Below are positions 1 through 8,956 of a DNA stretch of 64,000 nt, in pieces. The position numbers were made by a program, and so were the translations under genes. Under the pieces are notes generated by a model. It had not been told where the DNA came from. It did not search any database and saw only the letters and a program-made list of their open reading frames with translations. Source of the stretch: Lachnospiraceae bacterium (GTDB lineage Bacteria > Bacillota > Clostridia > Lachnospirales > Lachnospiraceae); contig JAPJQL010000006.1 in assembly GCA_030825115.1 (NCBI GenBank), positions 1 to 64,000 on the forward strand. The letters are read 5' to 3'. Position 1 is the first letter of the stretch, and the number at the start of each line of letters is the position of its first letter.

Positions 1-15
1 CTTTTTATTTTAAGA

Positions 16-558
16 ATGATTCCTATCTTTGCCAATAATAATTATACACTAACCCAGGTGTTTTTTGTTGAGAGCAGTGATGACTCCCCTGTTTGCCCTG
101 TCTGTGGTGGCACTCTGAAGTATCGCGATTCCAGACTCCGTATCCGCAGGAAAGAGGGTGGCCTGAGGGAGCATCTTATGATCCGTCGGCTCCGCTATGT
201 GGAATGTCACCGTTATCACAATGAGCTGCCCGATTGCCTTGTTCCCCACAAGCATTATGAGGCTGTGGTAATCTCCGGTGTGATCGATAGTGTCGTAACA
301 TCGGAAGATCAGGACTCGGAGGATTCCCCTTCTTTACAGACAATGCTGCGCTGGCTCCAGTGGTTCCGGATGAACCTTGCAAATATAGAGGGATTCCTAC
401 GCAGCGCCGGAGAACGAATACTTGGACTTGGAGAAGCATTCCTTTTCTCCTCTGCATCACTGCTCGGTGCTATACGGAAAACCCAACAGAACTGGTTGGA
501 ACGTATCTTACGTATCATCTATAACAGCGGCGGCTATTTACCTGCTCTCCCATGGTAA
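16..558 (+). CDS. DUF6431 zinc-ribbon protein of the transposon
   Basis: This 180-residue protein opens with a CPVCGG zinc-ribbon half at about residues 27-32, followed by a basic stretch and a second part with RRLRYVECHRYHNELPDCLVPH. That pattern matches the DUF6431 family, which I recall lying directly upstream of DDE transposase and ExeA-like ATPase genes in clostridial elements. In the second half the usual CxxC is degenerate (VECHRYH). The C-terminal third has no clear domain. A role in end or target recognition is inferred from context only. The gene ends 73 bp before the transposase start, in the same direction. The start ATG lies 16 bp into the window and an upstream start cannot be excluded. 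Confidence 0.65.
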   Translation: MIPIFANNNYTLTQVFFVESSDDSPVCPVCGGTLKYRDSRLRIRRKEGGLREHLMIRRLRYVECHRYHNELPDCLVPHKHYEAVVISGVIDSVVTSEDQDSEDSPSLQTMLRWLQWFRMNLANIEGFLRSAGERILGLGEAFLFSSASLLGAIRKTQQNWLERILRIIYNSGGYLPALPW

Positions 559-631
559 TGTCTTGCACCTGTTTTGGTTCGTCTGTCATCAGGACAGCTG
601 GTATAGTGGTCTCAGAAGGAGGTCACTACCT

Positions 632-2047
632 ATGAATACCAATACAAACAGAATCAGACAATGGCAGGAACAGGAAGCTCTTTCCCGCTTCCAGATGATC
701 GCTCCGCTCCTCAGAGAGGAGCTTGACGATGCTAAACGGCTGCAGATGCGTAAGCAGATCGCACAGGAGAATGACATTTCTGTCCGTTCTCTCTACCGTT
801 ATGAAAAAGCGTACCGGGAAGGACAGTTTTCCGGCTTAAAGCCAGCCACGCGGGAAAAACATCGGTCACAAAAGCTTCCAGAGAACTTTGATCTGCTGCT
901 TGAGCAGGCGATCCAGCTCCGAAAAGAAGTCCCGGAACGGTCTGTGGCACAGATCATCTATATCCTGGAACTGGAGGGTCATGCTGCACCGGGAGTCCTG
1001 AAACGCTCTACTCTGGAACGGCATCTGTACCGTGCTGGTTATGGGCGGGAACAGATGCAGATGTACCGGGATGCACGCGGAAGTTCTTCTAAGCGCTTCT
1101 GTAAACCACACCGTATGATGCTGGTTCAGGGAGATATCAAATACGGTCCGAAGCTTCCTATCGGGAAAAATGGCTCCAAAGTACAGACATACCTTTCCTC
1201 TGCGATCGATGACCATTCCAGGCTCCTGCTGGCTTCCCGGTTTTATGATAATCAGGAAGAAGCCATCGTCGAGGATACCTTCCATCAGGCGATCCTCCGA
1301 TATGGAAAGTTCGATGCCTGCTACTTTGATAACGGCTCCCAGTATATCGCCAGACAAGTAAAGACTTCCCTGACAAAACTGGGAATCCGGGTGATCCATG
1401 CGAAGCCCCGCAGCGGCAAAAGTAAAGGAAAAATCGAAAAGTTCCATCAGGTCGTGGATACCTTTAATCGTGAGGCAAAGCTCAAGGATATCCGGAGCTT
1501 AGAGGAGCTGAACCGGTTGTGGTCAGTGTTCCTTGATGCGTATTACCATCAAAGGCCCCATGAAGGAATCCTTGAATACTACGAAAGTCTGGGGGCGGCA
1601 GTCCCGGAAGCAGGAATCACGCCCCTCCAGGAATGGAATCGTGACAGCCGTCCTCTGACCTATCTGGATGTAACAGTTGTATCCGAAGCCTTTATGCATC
1701 ATGAGATACGTAAAGTAGACAAGGGGGCCTGCATCAGTTTCAGAGGCAGAAAGTACGAAACCAAACCAGCACTGATCGGGTGCAAGGTTGAGATTGCATA
1801 TGATCCTGCAGCGCCAGAAACCATTACCATAAGCTATCCAGGATATGAACCGTTTTCCGCACAGCCAGTCAAAATCGGTGAGTTCTGTGATCAGAATCCG
1901 ACACTTCCAGCTGCAATGCAGAGGCAGGTACCAACAACATCCCGCTTTCTTGATGCACTGGAAAGGAAACATTCGGAAATGACTCGTCAGATGGCAGATG
2001 CGATCTCGTTCGCTTCCTATCGGAAGGAGGCGGATGACAATGTATGA
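632..2047 (+). CDS. DDE (rve-type) transposase
   Basis: This is a 471-residue transposase with a retroviral-integrase-type catalytic core. The N-terminal 100 residues carry helix-turn-helix-like sequence (ISVRSLYRYEKAYREG) for end binding. The core contains QGDIKYGP and AIDDHSRLL, then CYFDNGSQY, then SKGKIEKFHQ with the candidate glutamate, which would supply the D-D-E triad. The C-terminal part resembles the beta-barrel region of Mu-type transposases. The frame is open further upstream, but the start at 632 has a strong AGAAGGAGGT ribosome binding site and follows a gap after the DUF6431 gene. It should cut and join the element ends together with the downstream ATPase, whose start it overlaps by 14 bp. 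Confidence 0.85.
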   Translation: MNTNTNRIRQWQEQEALSRFQMIAPLLREELDDAKRLQMRKQIAQENDISVRSLYRYEKAYREGQFSGLKPATREKHRSQKLPENFDLLLEQAIQLRKEVPERSVAQIIYILELEGHAAPGVLKRSTLERHLYRAGYGREQMQMYRDARGSSSKRFCKPHRMMLVQGDIKYGPKLPIGKNGSKVQTYLSSAIDDHSRLLLASRFYDNQEEAIVEDTFHQAILRYGKFDACYFDNGSQYIARQVKTSLTKLGIRVIHAKPRSGKSKGKIEKFHQVVDTFNREAKLKDIRSLEELNRLWSVFLDAYYHQRPHEGILEYYESLGAAVPEAGITPLQEWNRDSRPLTYLDVTVVSEAFMHHEIRKVDKGACISFRGRKYETKPALIGCKVEIAYDPAAPETITISYPGYEPFSAQPVKIGEFCDQNPTLPAAMQRQVPTTSRFLDALERKHSEMTRQMADAISFASYRKEADDNV

Positions 2048-2858
2048 ATCTTACTTCGGAATGAAGTATACGCCCTTTGTTCGTGACATTCCTGCCGAAA
2101 AACTCTATGAGTCTGACGCTTTCCGGGAAACGCTGGGCAGGCTCTGCTATGTAGCAGACCGACAGATGTTTGCGGTAGTAACGGCAGATCCTGGCTGTGG
2201 GAAATCCACCTTGATCCGCAGGTTCTATTCCGAACTTCCGAAAGAAGAGTATATCGTCCTGTACCTTTCCGATTCCAAACTGACCCCACGGTGGTTTTAT
2301 AAAGGACTGCTGGACCAGTTGGGACTGGAATCCCGTTTTTACCGGGGTGACTCCAAACGGCAGCTCCAACAGCAGATCGAGATCATCCACGGTGTCCATC
2401 ATAAAAAAGTGATCTGTATTCTTGATGAAGCACATCTGCTGGAAAAGGAGACGCTGGAGGAATTTCGTTTTCTTTTAAACTACAGGTTTGATTCTGTGAG
2501 TCCCATGGCAGTAGTGCTCGTGGGACAGACAGAACTGTGGGATCACAAGCTGAAACTGCAGAGATACGCAGCAATCCGGCAGCGGATCGATATGTATTGT
2601 ACCCTTCCGCATCTGGACCGTGCGGAGACGGAAAAATATATCAAGAGCCACATGGATTATTCGGGATGCGGTCAGGAGGTCTTTACTTCCAAAGCCCTGG
2701 ACGAAATCTATAAGGCATCGACAGGGATACCAAGGCTGATCAATCGGGTATGCGAAAAATCACTTATGTATGCGTTTCAAAAGCAGAAACGGCTCATTGA
2801 TGACTATATGGTCAAATATGTAGTAGAGCACGAAATGCTTGGTAGCACAGTGGGATAG
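2034..2858 (+). CDS. ExeA/TniB-like AAA ATPase of the transposon
   Basis: This 274-residue AAA ATPase opens with MYESYFGMKYTPF, a signature of ExeA-family ATPases. It has a Walker A motif (ADPGCGKST, near residues 48-56), a Walker B motif (ICILDEAHLL) and a sensor region (VLVGQTELW). The C-terminal winged helical part carries STGIPRLINRVCEKSL. By analogy with TniB, MuB and TnsC it probably selects target DNA and activates the transposase. The ATG at 2034 follows a GGAAGGAGG site inside the transposase end, which suggests translational coupling; a second ATG at 2040 is possible. Confidence 0.85.
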   Translation: MTMYESYFGMKYTPFVRDIPAEKLYESDAFRETLGRLCYVADRQMFAVVTADPGCGKSTLIRRFYSELPKEEYIVLYLSDSKLTPRWFYKGLLDQLGLESRFYRGDSKRQLQQQIEIIHGVHHKKVICILDEAHLLEKETLEEFRFLLNYRFDSVSPMAVVLVGQTELWDHKLKLQRYAAIRQRIDMYCTLPHLDRAETEKYIKSHMDYSGCGQEVFTSKALDEIYKASTGIPRLINRVCEKSLMYAFQKQKRLIDDYMVKYVVEHEMLGSTVG

Positions 2859-2865
2859 GTAAAGC

Positions 2866-2886
2866 GCCGTCCGCGTTCCGGACGGC
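2866..2886 (+). terminator. GC-rich hairpin after the transposon ATPase
   Basis: A perfect 8-bp stem, GCCGTCCG paired with CGGACGGC, encloses a 5-nt loop 8 bp after the ATPase stop codon. No T-run follows, so it may act as a weak terminator or an RNA-stabilising structure. Confidence 0.4.
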
Positions 2887-2925
2887 CAATACCAGCCATT
2901 CCAATGACAGCAAATTTAGCAATTA

Positions 2926-2964
2926 AGAGACAACTCATGAGCGCAGGCTAGAGACAGCTCATGA
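2926..2964 (+). repeat. Two 15-bp direct repeats at the transposon right end
   Basis: AGAGACA(A/G)CTCATGA occurs at 2926-2940 and 2950-2964, 24 bp apart, with one difference. Repeated transposase-binding sites near the tips are typical of TnsB/TniA-like elements. The second copy ends 8 bp before the proposed tip ATCAACA at 2972. Confidence 0.55.
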
Positions 2965-3083
2965 AATCAACAACAAGAACTGACCAGTTATTCAAATGAA
3001 AACGAGTCAACTATACTACTTTTGATTTCCATTTTGGAAGCTTCATATAATCACTTACAACCCTCCCCTAAAAGTTGTAACTA

Positions 3084-3317
3084 TTATTCTGGTAGATCTT
3101 TAAATAGGTCTGAAATATGAATTCCTAAATTAGTAGAGATTTTATAACATAAATCTAAAGTGATACTGTGTTCACCACGTTCAATTCTCCCATAGTATGC
3201 TCTGCTGATATTACACAGCTCTGCAAAATCTGCTTGTGATAATCCTTTGGCTTCTCGAAATAGACGCAGATTATTACCAAAGTAATAATTAATATTTTCA
3301 GTTAAATTCACTTTCAT
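3084..3317 (-). CDS. XRE-family HTH repressor next to AIPR gene
   Basis: This is a 77-residue, single-domain Cro/CI-type helix-turn-helix protein. The recognition region reads LSQADFAELCNISRAYYGRIERG, and no sensor domain follows. The ATG at 3317 is preferred because AGGGG lies 8 bp upstream; a GTG at 3326 would place that site inside the gene. It is divergent from the AIPR gene across about 140 bp of very AT-rich DNA, the usual layout for a repressor that holds a toxic or defensive gene in check. Its composition is as AT-rich as the AIPR gene and unlike the transposon and the metabolic genes. Its target operator was not identified. Confidence 0.85.
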   Translation of the reverse strand: MKVNLTENINYYFGNNLRLFREAKGLSQADFAELCNISRAYYGRIERGEHSITLDLCYKISTNLGIHISDLFKDLPE

Positions 3318-3371
3318 GGAATTCACCCCTATTTAATTATAGCATAAAACGTTATATATGGCGTCGACATA

Positions 3372-3399
3372 TTGAAATAATAATGTATAATTGTATAAA
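3372..3399 (+). promoter_or_regulatory. Promoter candidate for the AIPR gene
   Basis: TTGAAA at 3372-3377 and TATAAA at 3394-3399 are separated by 16 bp, about 62 bp upstream of the AIPR start. The region lies between the divergent XRE and AIPR genes, so it is also the likely place for XRE repression. Confidence 0.45.
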
Positions 3400-3460
3400 G
3401 ATGGTGGTTGTACCACGTATCTAAATACATTCATATATAATATTGAAGGAGGGCTTAGAT

Positions 3461-4636
3461 ATGAGCAAAGAATTGAAAATTAAAGTAGAGTCATTTAGAA
3501 AGATACCAAATCCCTACGCTGCTAAGGATGAAGGTATTAAAGAGGCAATGATGTATATTGCGATTTGTGATGTAAAAAATATCCCAAGTGATATACCCAT
3601 GGAAACAAATCCAAGAGAACAAAAATTAACCACAGGAGTACCGAAGAAGATCAAAACATCTTTATTGGCAGAGGATTATCTGGATTTTTATTTACTTAAT
3701 CGTGGGTTATGTATTTCGGCATCAGAAGTATCATTTAATAATTATACTAATGAAATGACAGTATCTTTTGATGATTTTGAGTGTCATGGAGATATTGACG
3801 GTGGACATACATACAAAATAATATTGGAAAATAAAGATAAACTTGATATGGGAAAGCAATTCGTAAAATTAGAGATATTAACTGGAGTTGAAGGGATATT
3901 TCAGCGTCTTGCTGCAGCGAGAAATACATCAACTCAAGTGCAAGACAAGTCTATTGCTGAATTAGAAAACAGATTTAATATTATAAAAAATGCCATATCA
4001 GAAGAAGCTTATGCAGAAGATATTTTCTTTAAGGAAAATGAAGATGGAAATATTGATGTTGCTGATATCTTGGCGATTCTGAATATGTTTAATATTGATA
4101 TGTATTCAGATATGGATAAGTATCCAACTTCTTCATATAGTTCAAAGAAAAAATGCATTGATTTGTACATAAAAGCACATAAAGAATATGGAGAGAACTT
4201 TCCTAACCCATATGTGAAAATGGCTCCATTGATGAAAGATATCTTTAAATTATATGATTATTTGGAAATCAATATGGCAAAATACTATAAAGAAAAGAAT
4301 CCAACAGGAAAATATGGATCGATTAAAGGTGTTGCACTAGCAAAAAATGGTTGTCCATTTAACTCGAAATTTTATCAAAAGGATATGGATTATTCTACTC
4401 CAACTGGTTTCTTATATCCAATACTGGGAGCATTCAGGGCATTGATAAAAGAAAATAATGGTGTGTATGAATGGAGAAAAAATCCCTTTATTGTGATTGA
4501 TGATTTAGGGGCTGAATTAGTAGAAACCACTATAGAGAGAAGTAGAAGTTTGGGGAATAATCCCCAATCAGTAGGAAAGGATTCGGGAAACTGGAAAACA
4601 CTTTATATGATAGTGAAACTTGGATTAATTGAATAA
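3461..4636 (+). CDS. AIPR-type abortive infection protein
   Basis: This 391-residue protein has the layout of the AIPR (abortive infection phage resistance) family. It shows NRGLCISASEVSF followed by a DGGHTYKIILEN segment, corresponding to the RNNGI and VNGxQT blocks of AIPR proteins, and then RLAAARNTSTQV, matching the family's AxRxNxQ-like region. The ATG at 3461 has AAGGAGGG 7 bp upstream; an earlier in-frame TTG would sit inside that site. The biochemical activity of AIPR proteins is poorly defined, so phage defence by growth arrest is inferred from the family. The AT-rich composition and the divergent XRE regulator suggest recent acquisition as a cassette. Confidence 0.7.
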   Translation: MSKELKIKVESFRKIPNPYAAKDEGIKEAMMYIAICDVKNIPSDIPMETNPREQKLTTGVPKKIKTSLLAEDYLDFYLLNRGLCISASEVSFNNYTNEMTVSFDDFECHGDIDGGHTYKIILENKDKLDMGKQFVKLEILTGVEGIFQRLAAARNTSTQVQDKSIAELENRFNIIKNAISEEAYAEDIFFKENEDGNIDVADILAILNMFNIDMYSDMDKYPTSSYSSKKKCIDLYIKAHKEYGENFPNPYVKMAPLMKDIFKLYDYLEINMAKYYKEKNPTGKYGSIKGVALAKNGCPFNSKFYQKDMDYSTPTGFLYPILGAFRALIKENNGVYEWRKNPFIVIDDLGAELVETTIERSRSLGNNPQSVGKDSGNWKTLYMIVKLGLIE

Positions 4637-4645
4637 ATTTATTGG

Positions 4646-4684
4646 GGTGGGGCACAAATTTTCATACAAATGCTGTGCCCCACC
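4646..4684. terminator. Bidirectional hairpin between AIPR and VOC genes
   Basis: A perfect 11-bp inverted repeat (GGTGGGGCACA and TGTGCCCCACC, 17-nt loop) sits between two convergent genes. It has no long T-run, so termination is likely but not certain. Confidence 0.55.
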
Positions 4685-4704
4685 AAATACCAGTTACTAA
4701 CTGC

Positions 4705-5061
4705 TTAAACACTAAACTCGACAACAATCCCATCTGGATCCGATACATGAAAATGTTTTGGTTTTGGTCCTCTTTCTATGATTTCAGATGGCTCATATCC
4801 TAATGATATAACTCGATTCCGCACAAACTCAAGGTTTTCCTCCACTTTAAAACACATCACCATTCCTTTTGCCGAAATCTTTTCTACATTATCAAACTGG
4901 ATAAATTCCAGCATTGTCTCACCGTCAGCATTGGCCATGAATGTGATTTCGCCCATCCCCGGATTAAACTGTTTAATGACATGAAGACCTGCTGCTTTTT
5001 CGTAAAACTCGATTGTTTTCTCCATATCCCGGATCATAAACGTAAAATAACTTAATTGCAT
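4705..5061 (-). CDS. VOC superfamily (glyoxalase-like) protein
   Basis: This 118-residue protein has a single vicinal-oxygen-chelate fold. It begins QLSYFTFMIRDMEKTIEFYEKAAGL and ends with HVSDPDGIVVEF, the usual beta-alpha-beta-beta-beta pattern and terminal metal-ligand region. Family members include lactoylglutathione lyase, fosfomycin-modifying enzymes and dioxygenases, and the sequence does not show which reaction applies here. It is alone on the minus strand between the AIPR gene and the large primase-helicase gene. Confidence 0.8.
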   Translation of the reverse strand: MQLSYFTFMIRDMEKTIEFYEKAAGLHVIKQFNPGMGEITFMANADGETMLEFIQFDNVEKISAKGMVMCFKVEENLEFVRNRVISLGYEPSEIIERGPKPKHFHVSDPDGIVVEFSV

Positions 5062-5283
5062 TATAAATTCCTCCTCTGTGTGCCGTGTGTTTTTTATAAA
5101 TCTATTTTAACATTTGTTGGTTGATTTGCAATGAATAAATGGTAATTTCACCTCTTGTTTTTATGGATAAACGACAAATCATGTGGTAAAATCAAGTTGC
5201 GAAGATAACAACGCAGTGTAAGAGAAGATTCTATTATAGAGCCGACCAGAAGCCCGACTGTACCGGTTGGCATAGGCAAGACT

Positions 5284-8200
5284 GTGAGTTGGAAACAACG
5301 GGAAGCAGAGATACAGAGGAAGCAGCAGATGCAAAATATACAGGAACTGCAAATGAAAATTGAATTTCTTAAGAAAGAAAATCAATATTTAAAGTCATTG
5401 CTAAATAGCGCCGGAATCCATTATGAAGCATTCCCTAACATGGAAAACAATGATTTATATGATCCAGACCAGGGGGCCAGGATTATTCATAGAGAAATTA
5501 CTACGGATGACGCAAATCGTTTTTTCAGTATGTTTTGGGGACGCACGGATGTGTATAGTAAGCGTACTATTAAGAAGTCAACCGGCGAAGTGAATTATTA
5601 TACACAGTGCCATAATTTCTGGAAAAATGGCTGTCCGCGAATCAGCGGCATTAAGATGAAGTGTCAGGACTGTGAGCGTCAGGCATACAAAAAGCTTGAA
5701 AAACAGCAAATTTTAACACATTTAAAAGGTATTTCAGAGGATGCAACAGATGTGATAGGGATATATCCTCTTTTGGAAGATAATACATGCAGATTTATCG
5801 TTTTTGATTTTGATAATCACGAAAAGGATGCTGAAAAAGCTGATTATGCCAATATAGATGAATCTTGGAAAGAAGAAGTGGATGCGCTGAGAAAAATGTG
5901 CGTGACAAATGGAATAGATCCGCTGGTTGAGCGCTCAAGTTCTGGGCGAGGAGCACATTTATGGATATTTTTCCAGAAAAAGATCGAGGCTTCGCTGGCA
6001 AGGAAATTCGGGAATGCTCTGTTAAGAATTGGGGCGGAATCGGTCAATATCAAAACGTTCCGCTATTATGACAGAATGTTGCCCATGCAGGATTATCTTC
6101 CGCAAGGCGGTTTGGGAAATTTGATTGCGTTGCCATTACAGGGGCAGGCACTGCAGAAAGGAAACAGTGCGTTTATAGATGAAAACTGGAATGCGTACCC
6201 TGATCAATGGAACATATTATTCAGCAAACCGAAACTTTCAAAAGAGTTCATAGAACAAAAAATAAAAGAGTGGAAAGCCGCTTGCTCTTATGAAATAGTT
6301 GAAGCCGGTGAGATTGCGGGGGATGATGACGAAAAACCCTGGGATAAGACAAGGCATTTTCAAAAAAACGACGTGGATGGCGAACTTTGCATTACATTGG
6401 CAGACGGCGTGTATGTCGATGCATCAAATCTGAGCGTGAGAATACAGAACAGGATAAGGGAATTGGCGGCCTTTCGAAATCCGGCATTTTATAAAAATCA
6501 GGCTATGGGGTTATCAAATTTTTTGAATGCAAGATTCATTTATCTTGGAAGTGACGAGAATGGTTATATAAAAATTCCCAGAGGTTTGTCGGAAGTTGTG
6601 GTTGCCGAGTGTGAACAGGCAGGAATTGCTTATCAGATTCAGGATAAGCGATGTTGGGGAAAGGAAATCAAGGTTGAATTTCAAGGACAGCTTAAGGAAT
6701 CACAGGAGCCGGCGGTCGATGCCCTTATTGTACATGAAACCGGGATTCTGAACGCAGCTACAGCATTTGGCAAGACCGTTGTCTGCTGCAATCTTATTGC
6801 GAGAAAAAAGGTTAATACGCTGATCTTATTGCAATCTTCTGCGCTGGTAGAACAGTGGGAGCGTGCCCTGGAAAAATTCTTGATAATAGATGAAGAGCCG
6901 CCTGAGTATGAAACTCCATCTGGGAGAAAGAAAAGAAGAAAAAGCGTGATTGGAAAACTGCAGGGAGCACATGATTCTACAACCGGAATGATTGATATTG
7001 CTATGGTTGGTTCTATTTGTAAAAAGGGGGAATTCCATAGGAGATTAACAGAATACGGACTTGTGATCGTGGATGAATGTCATCATGCTGCATCAGATAC
7101 TATCGTGGAAATTCTTCAGCGAGTGAAAGCCCGATCGGTATATGGAGTAACCGCAACCCCATCCCGAAGTGATGGATTAGAGAAGATTAATTATATGCTT
7201 CTTGGTCCGATCAGATATCGGTATACATCAAAAGACAGGGCAAAGGAGCAGGGGATAGACCATCTGGTTTATCCAAGATTTACAAGAGCTGTGGCACCAA
7301 GATTTCAAAAGGAGCGGATGCATCCGAATGAAGCCTATGCTCTGATCAGAGAAAATGAAGACAGGGATGATATCATAATTGCCGATGTGAAAACGTGTGT
7401 GGAAGATGGCAGGACCCCTGTGATCTTATCAAAATTTGTGGACCACTCAAGGCGGTTATATGAAAGGCTGCATGGCTGTGCAGACTACGTATTTTTGCTT
7501 TCGGGCGAGAATTCAAAGAAGGAACACAGAGATATTTTGCAGCAAATGAACCAGGTGAAGCCAGGTGAAAGCATGATTTTGGTAGCTACGGGAAAACTGA
7601 TTGGAGAAGGATTTGATTTTCCAAGACTTGACACCTTGATCATGGCAATGCCGGTATCATGGAAAAGTGTGGTAGAACAATATGCCGGACGTTTAAACAG
7701 AGACTATGAAAGCAAGAAAAACGTGATAATCTATGATTATGTCGACAGCCACATCGCTATGTTTGAAAAGATGTATTATAAACGGCTTAAGGCATATAAA
7801 CAGATTGGTTATGAGGTATTTGCCGGAACAGGAAAAGAAAAGCAAGGCGGAAATTCTATTTTCGATGCTGATAATTATATTGAGACATATAAAAAAGATC
7901 TTCTTGGAGCAGATAGAGAGATTATTATATCCAGTCCATCTATCAGCGGGAAGAAGGCAGGAGAATTACTTAGATTGTTGAAAGACAAGCAGGAGTCAGG
8001 GATCAAAATAAGAATCGTCACATGGAAGCCGGAGCTATATGGTTATGGTGACAGCGGATATTGGATGGAGCTTCAGGAGCGGATGCGTAGAGATGGATTC
8101 GAAATGAACCTTGTAGAGGATTATTGTCGCCATTACTGCATCATTGACCGGGAAGTTGTCTGGTATGGAAGCCTGAATTTCCTTGGAAAAGAAGACGGTG

Positions 8201-8295
8201 AGGACAATTTGATGCGTGTGTGCAGCAAAGCAATCGCGGCAGAATTGCTGGAATTGACGTTTGGTTACTGTCCAGAGGCAATATCATTTACGTAA
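5284..8295 (+). CDS. TOTE-type primase, SF2 helicase and PLD nuclease fusion
   Basis: This 1003-residue multidomain protein starts with a coiled coil (about residues 1-45). An archaeo-eukaryotic primase domain of the TOTE conflict-system type follows (about 60-300), with a Cys-rich segment (CHNFWKNGCPRI, CQDCE), the FDFDNH acidic motif near residue 173 and SSSGRGAHLWI near 219. A superfamily II helicase spans about 470-850, with TAFGKT as motif I, DECHH as motif II near residue 596 and VTATPSRSDG as motif III. The C-terminus has a phospholipase-D-like nuclease region ending HYCIIDREVVWYGSLNFL. Such fusions are thought to act against invading DNA. A GTG start at 5284 is used; ATG at 5329, with AGAGGA upstream, is a good alternative. 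It ends 10 bp before the ku fragment. Confidence 0.85.
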   Translation: MSWKQREAEIQRKQQMQNIQELQMKIEFLKKENQYLKSLLNSAGIHYEAFPNMENNDLYDPDQGARIIHREITTDDANRFFSMFWGRTDVYSKRTIKKSTGEVNYYTQCHNFWKNGCPRISGIKMKCQDCERQAYKKLEKQQILTHLKGISEDATDVIGIYPLLEDNTCRFIVFDFDNHEKDAEKADYANIDESWKEEVDALRKMCVTNGIDPLVERSSSGRGAHLWIFFQKKIEASLARKFGNALLRIGAESVNIKTFRYYDRMLPMQDYLPQGGLGNLIALPLQGQALQKGNSAFIDENWNAYPDQWNILFSKPKLSKEFIEQKIKEWKAACSYEIVEAGEIAGDDDEKPWDKTRHFQKNDVDGELCITLADGVYVDASNLSVRIQNRIRELAAFRNPAFYKNQAMGLSNFLNARFIYLGSDENGYIKIPRGLSEVVVAECEQAGIAYQIQDKRCWGKEIKVEFQGQLKESQEPAVDALIVHETGILNAATAFGKTVVCCNLIARKKVNTLILLQSSALVEQWERALEKFLIIDEEPPEYETPSGRKKRRKSVIGKLQGAHDSTTGMIDIAMVGSICKKGEFHRRLTEYGLVIVDECHHAASDTIVEILQRVKARSVYGVTATPSRSDGLEKINYMLLGPIRYRYTSKDRAKEQGIDHLVYPRFTRAVAPRFQKERMHPNEAYALIRENEDRDDIIIADVKTCVEDGRTPVILSKFVDHSRRLYERLHGCADYVFLLSGENSKKEHRDILQQMNQVKPGESMILVATGKLIGEGFDFPRLDTLIMAMPVSWKSVVEQYAGRLNRDYESKKNVIIYDYVDSHIAMFEKMYYKRLKAYKQIGYEVFAGTGKEKQGGNSIFDADNYIETYKKDLLGADREIIISSPSISGKKAGELLRLLKDKQESGIKIRIVTWKPELYGYGDSGYWMELQERMRRDGFEMNLVEDYCRHYCIIDREVVWYGSLNFLGKEDGEDNLMRVCSKAIAAELLELTFGYCPEAISFT

Positions 8296-8305
8296 GGGAG
8301 CTCTT

Positions 8306-8956
8306 ATGGTAGGGAGCGGAGATATAGTAAAAGGCTTTGAATTTTCTCCCGGACAGTATGTCACTATGACAGACGCTGATTTTGAAAAGGCAAAGACAGA
8401 AAAGGACAAGACCATTCAAATCCTGCATTTTACTGACCTGAATAAAATCCGTCCTGTCTTCTACGATAAGACGTATCATGCCGTCGTGGAAGCCGGAGGG
8501 GATAAAGCATATGAGCTGCTGAGAAAAGCAATGATGGAAGAGGGAAAGGTTGCGATTGCAAAGACGGTCATGGGACAGAGCGAGAAGCTTTTATGTCTGA
8601 TTCCGACTGACAAAGGCATTTTGGTGGAGACGATGTTTTTTTACGATGAGGTCAAAGAGATTCCGAAAGAACCGGCACAGCCTGAAATCAGCCAGCCAGA
8701 ACTGGATATGGCAAAAATGCTGATCAATTCCATGGATAAAGAGTTTGAACCCCAGCTCTATCATGATGAATACCAGAGCCGTTTGAGGGAAATCATTGAA
8801 GCCAAGATCAACGGGCAGGAGGTCGTCATGCCCCCTGCTGAAAATGAAAACAATATCATCAATCTGATGGAAGCGCTGCAGATATCTCTAAAGCAGACCG
8901 AGGGAGAAAATACGCCTAAAAAACCGCGAGGACGGAAGAAGGCGGCTACAGCATGA
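8306..8956 (+). pseudogene. ku: 5'-truncated ku (NHEJ DNA-end-binding protein)
   Basis: The encoded 216 residues align with bacterial Ku from the middle of its beta-barrel onward. DIVKGFEFSPGQYVTMTDADFE corresponds to the DEIVKGYEYVKGKYVVLTDEDL region of known Ku, which normally lies near residue 58. The roughly 57 N-terminal residues are absent and are not found elsewhere in the window. The remaining core and the basic lysine-rich tail are intact. An ATG at 8306 with AAGGGAG 5 bp upstream could still start translation, so the fragment may be expressed. The break falls just after the stop codon of the TOTE gene, which suggests that insertion of that gene removed the ku 5' end. The ku stop overlaps the ligase start by ATGA. 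Confidence 0.8.

Larger units (their letters stand above)
1..2972 (+). mobile_element. Transposon with DDE transposase and ExeA-like ATPase (left end outside window)
   Basis: Three co-directional genes form the element: a DUF6431 zinc-ribbon protein, an rve-type DDE transposase and an ExeA/TniB-like AAA ATPase that overlaps the transposase end. This set resembles the TnsB/TnsC or TniA/TniB logic of ATPase-assisted transposons. A right end is suggested by two 15-bp direct repeats at 2926-2964 followed by ATCAACA, so the outward strand starts with the TGT typical of Mu/Tn7-like ends. The terminus is therefore placed near 2972-2975. The left end and target duplication are not in the window, so element length and family are inferred. 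Confidence 0.7.
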
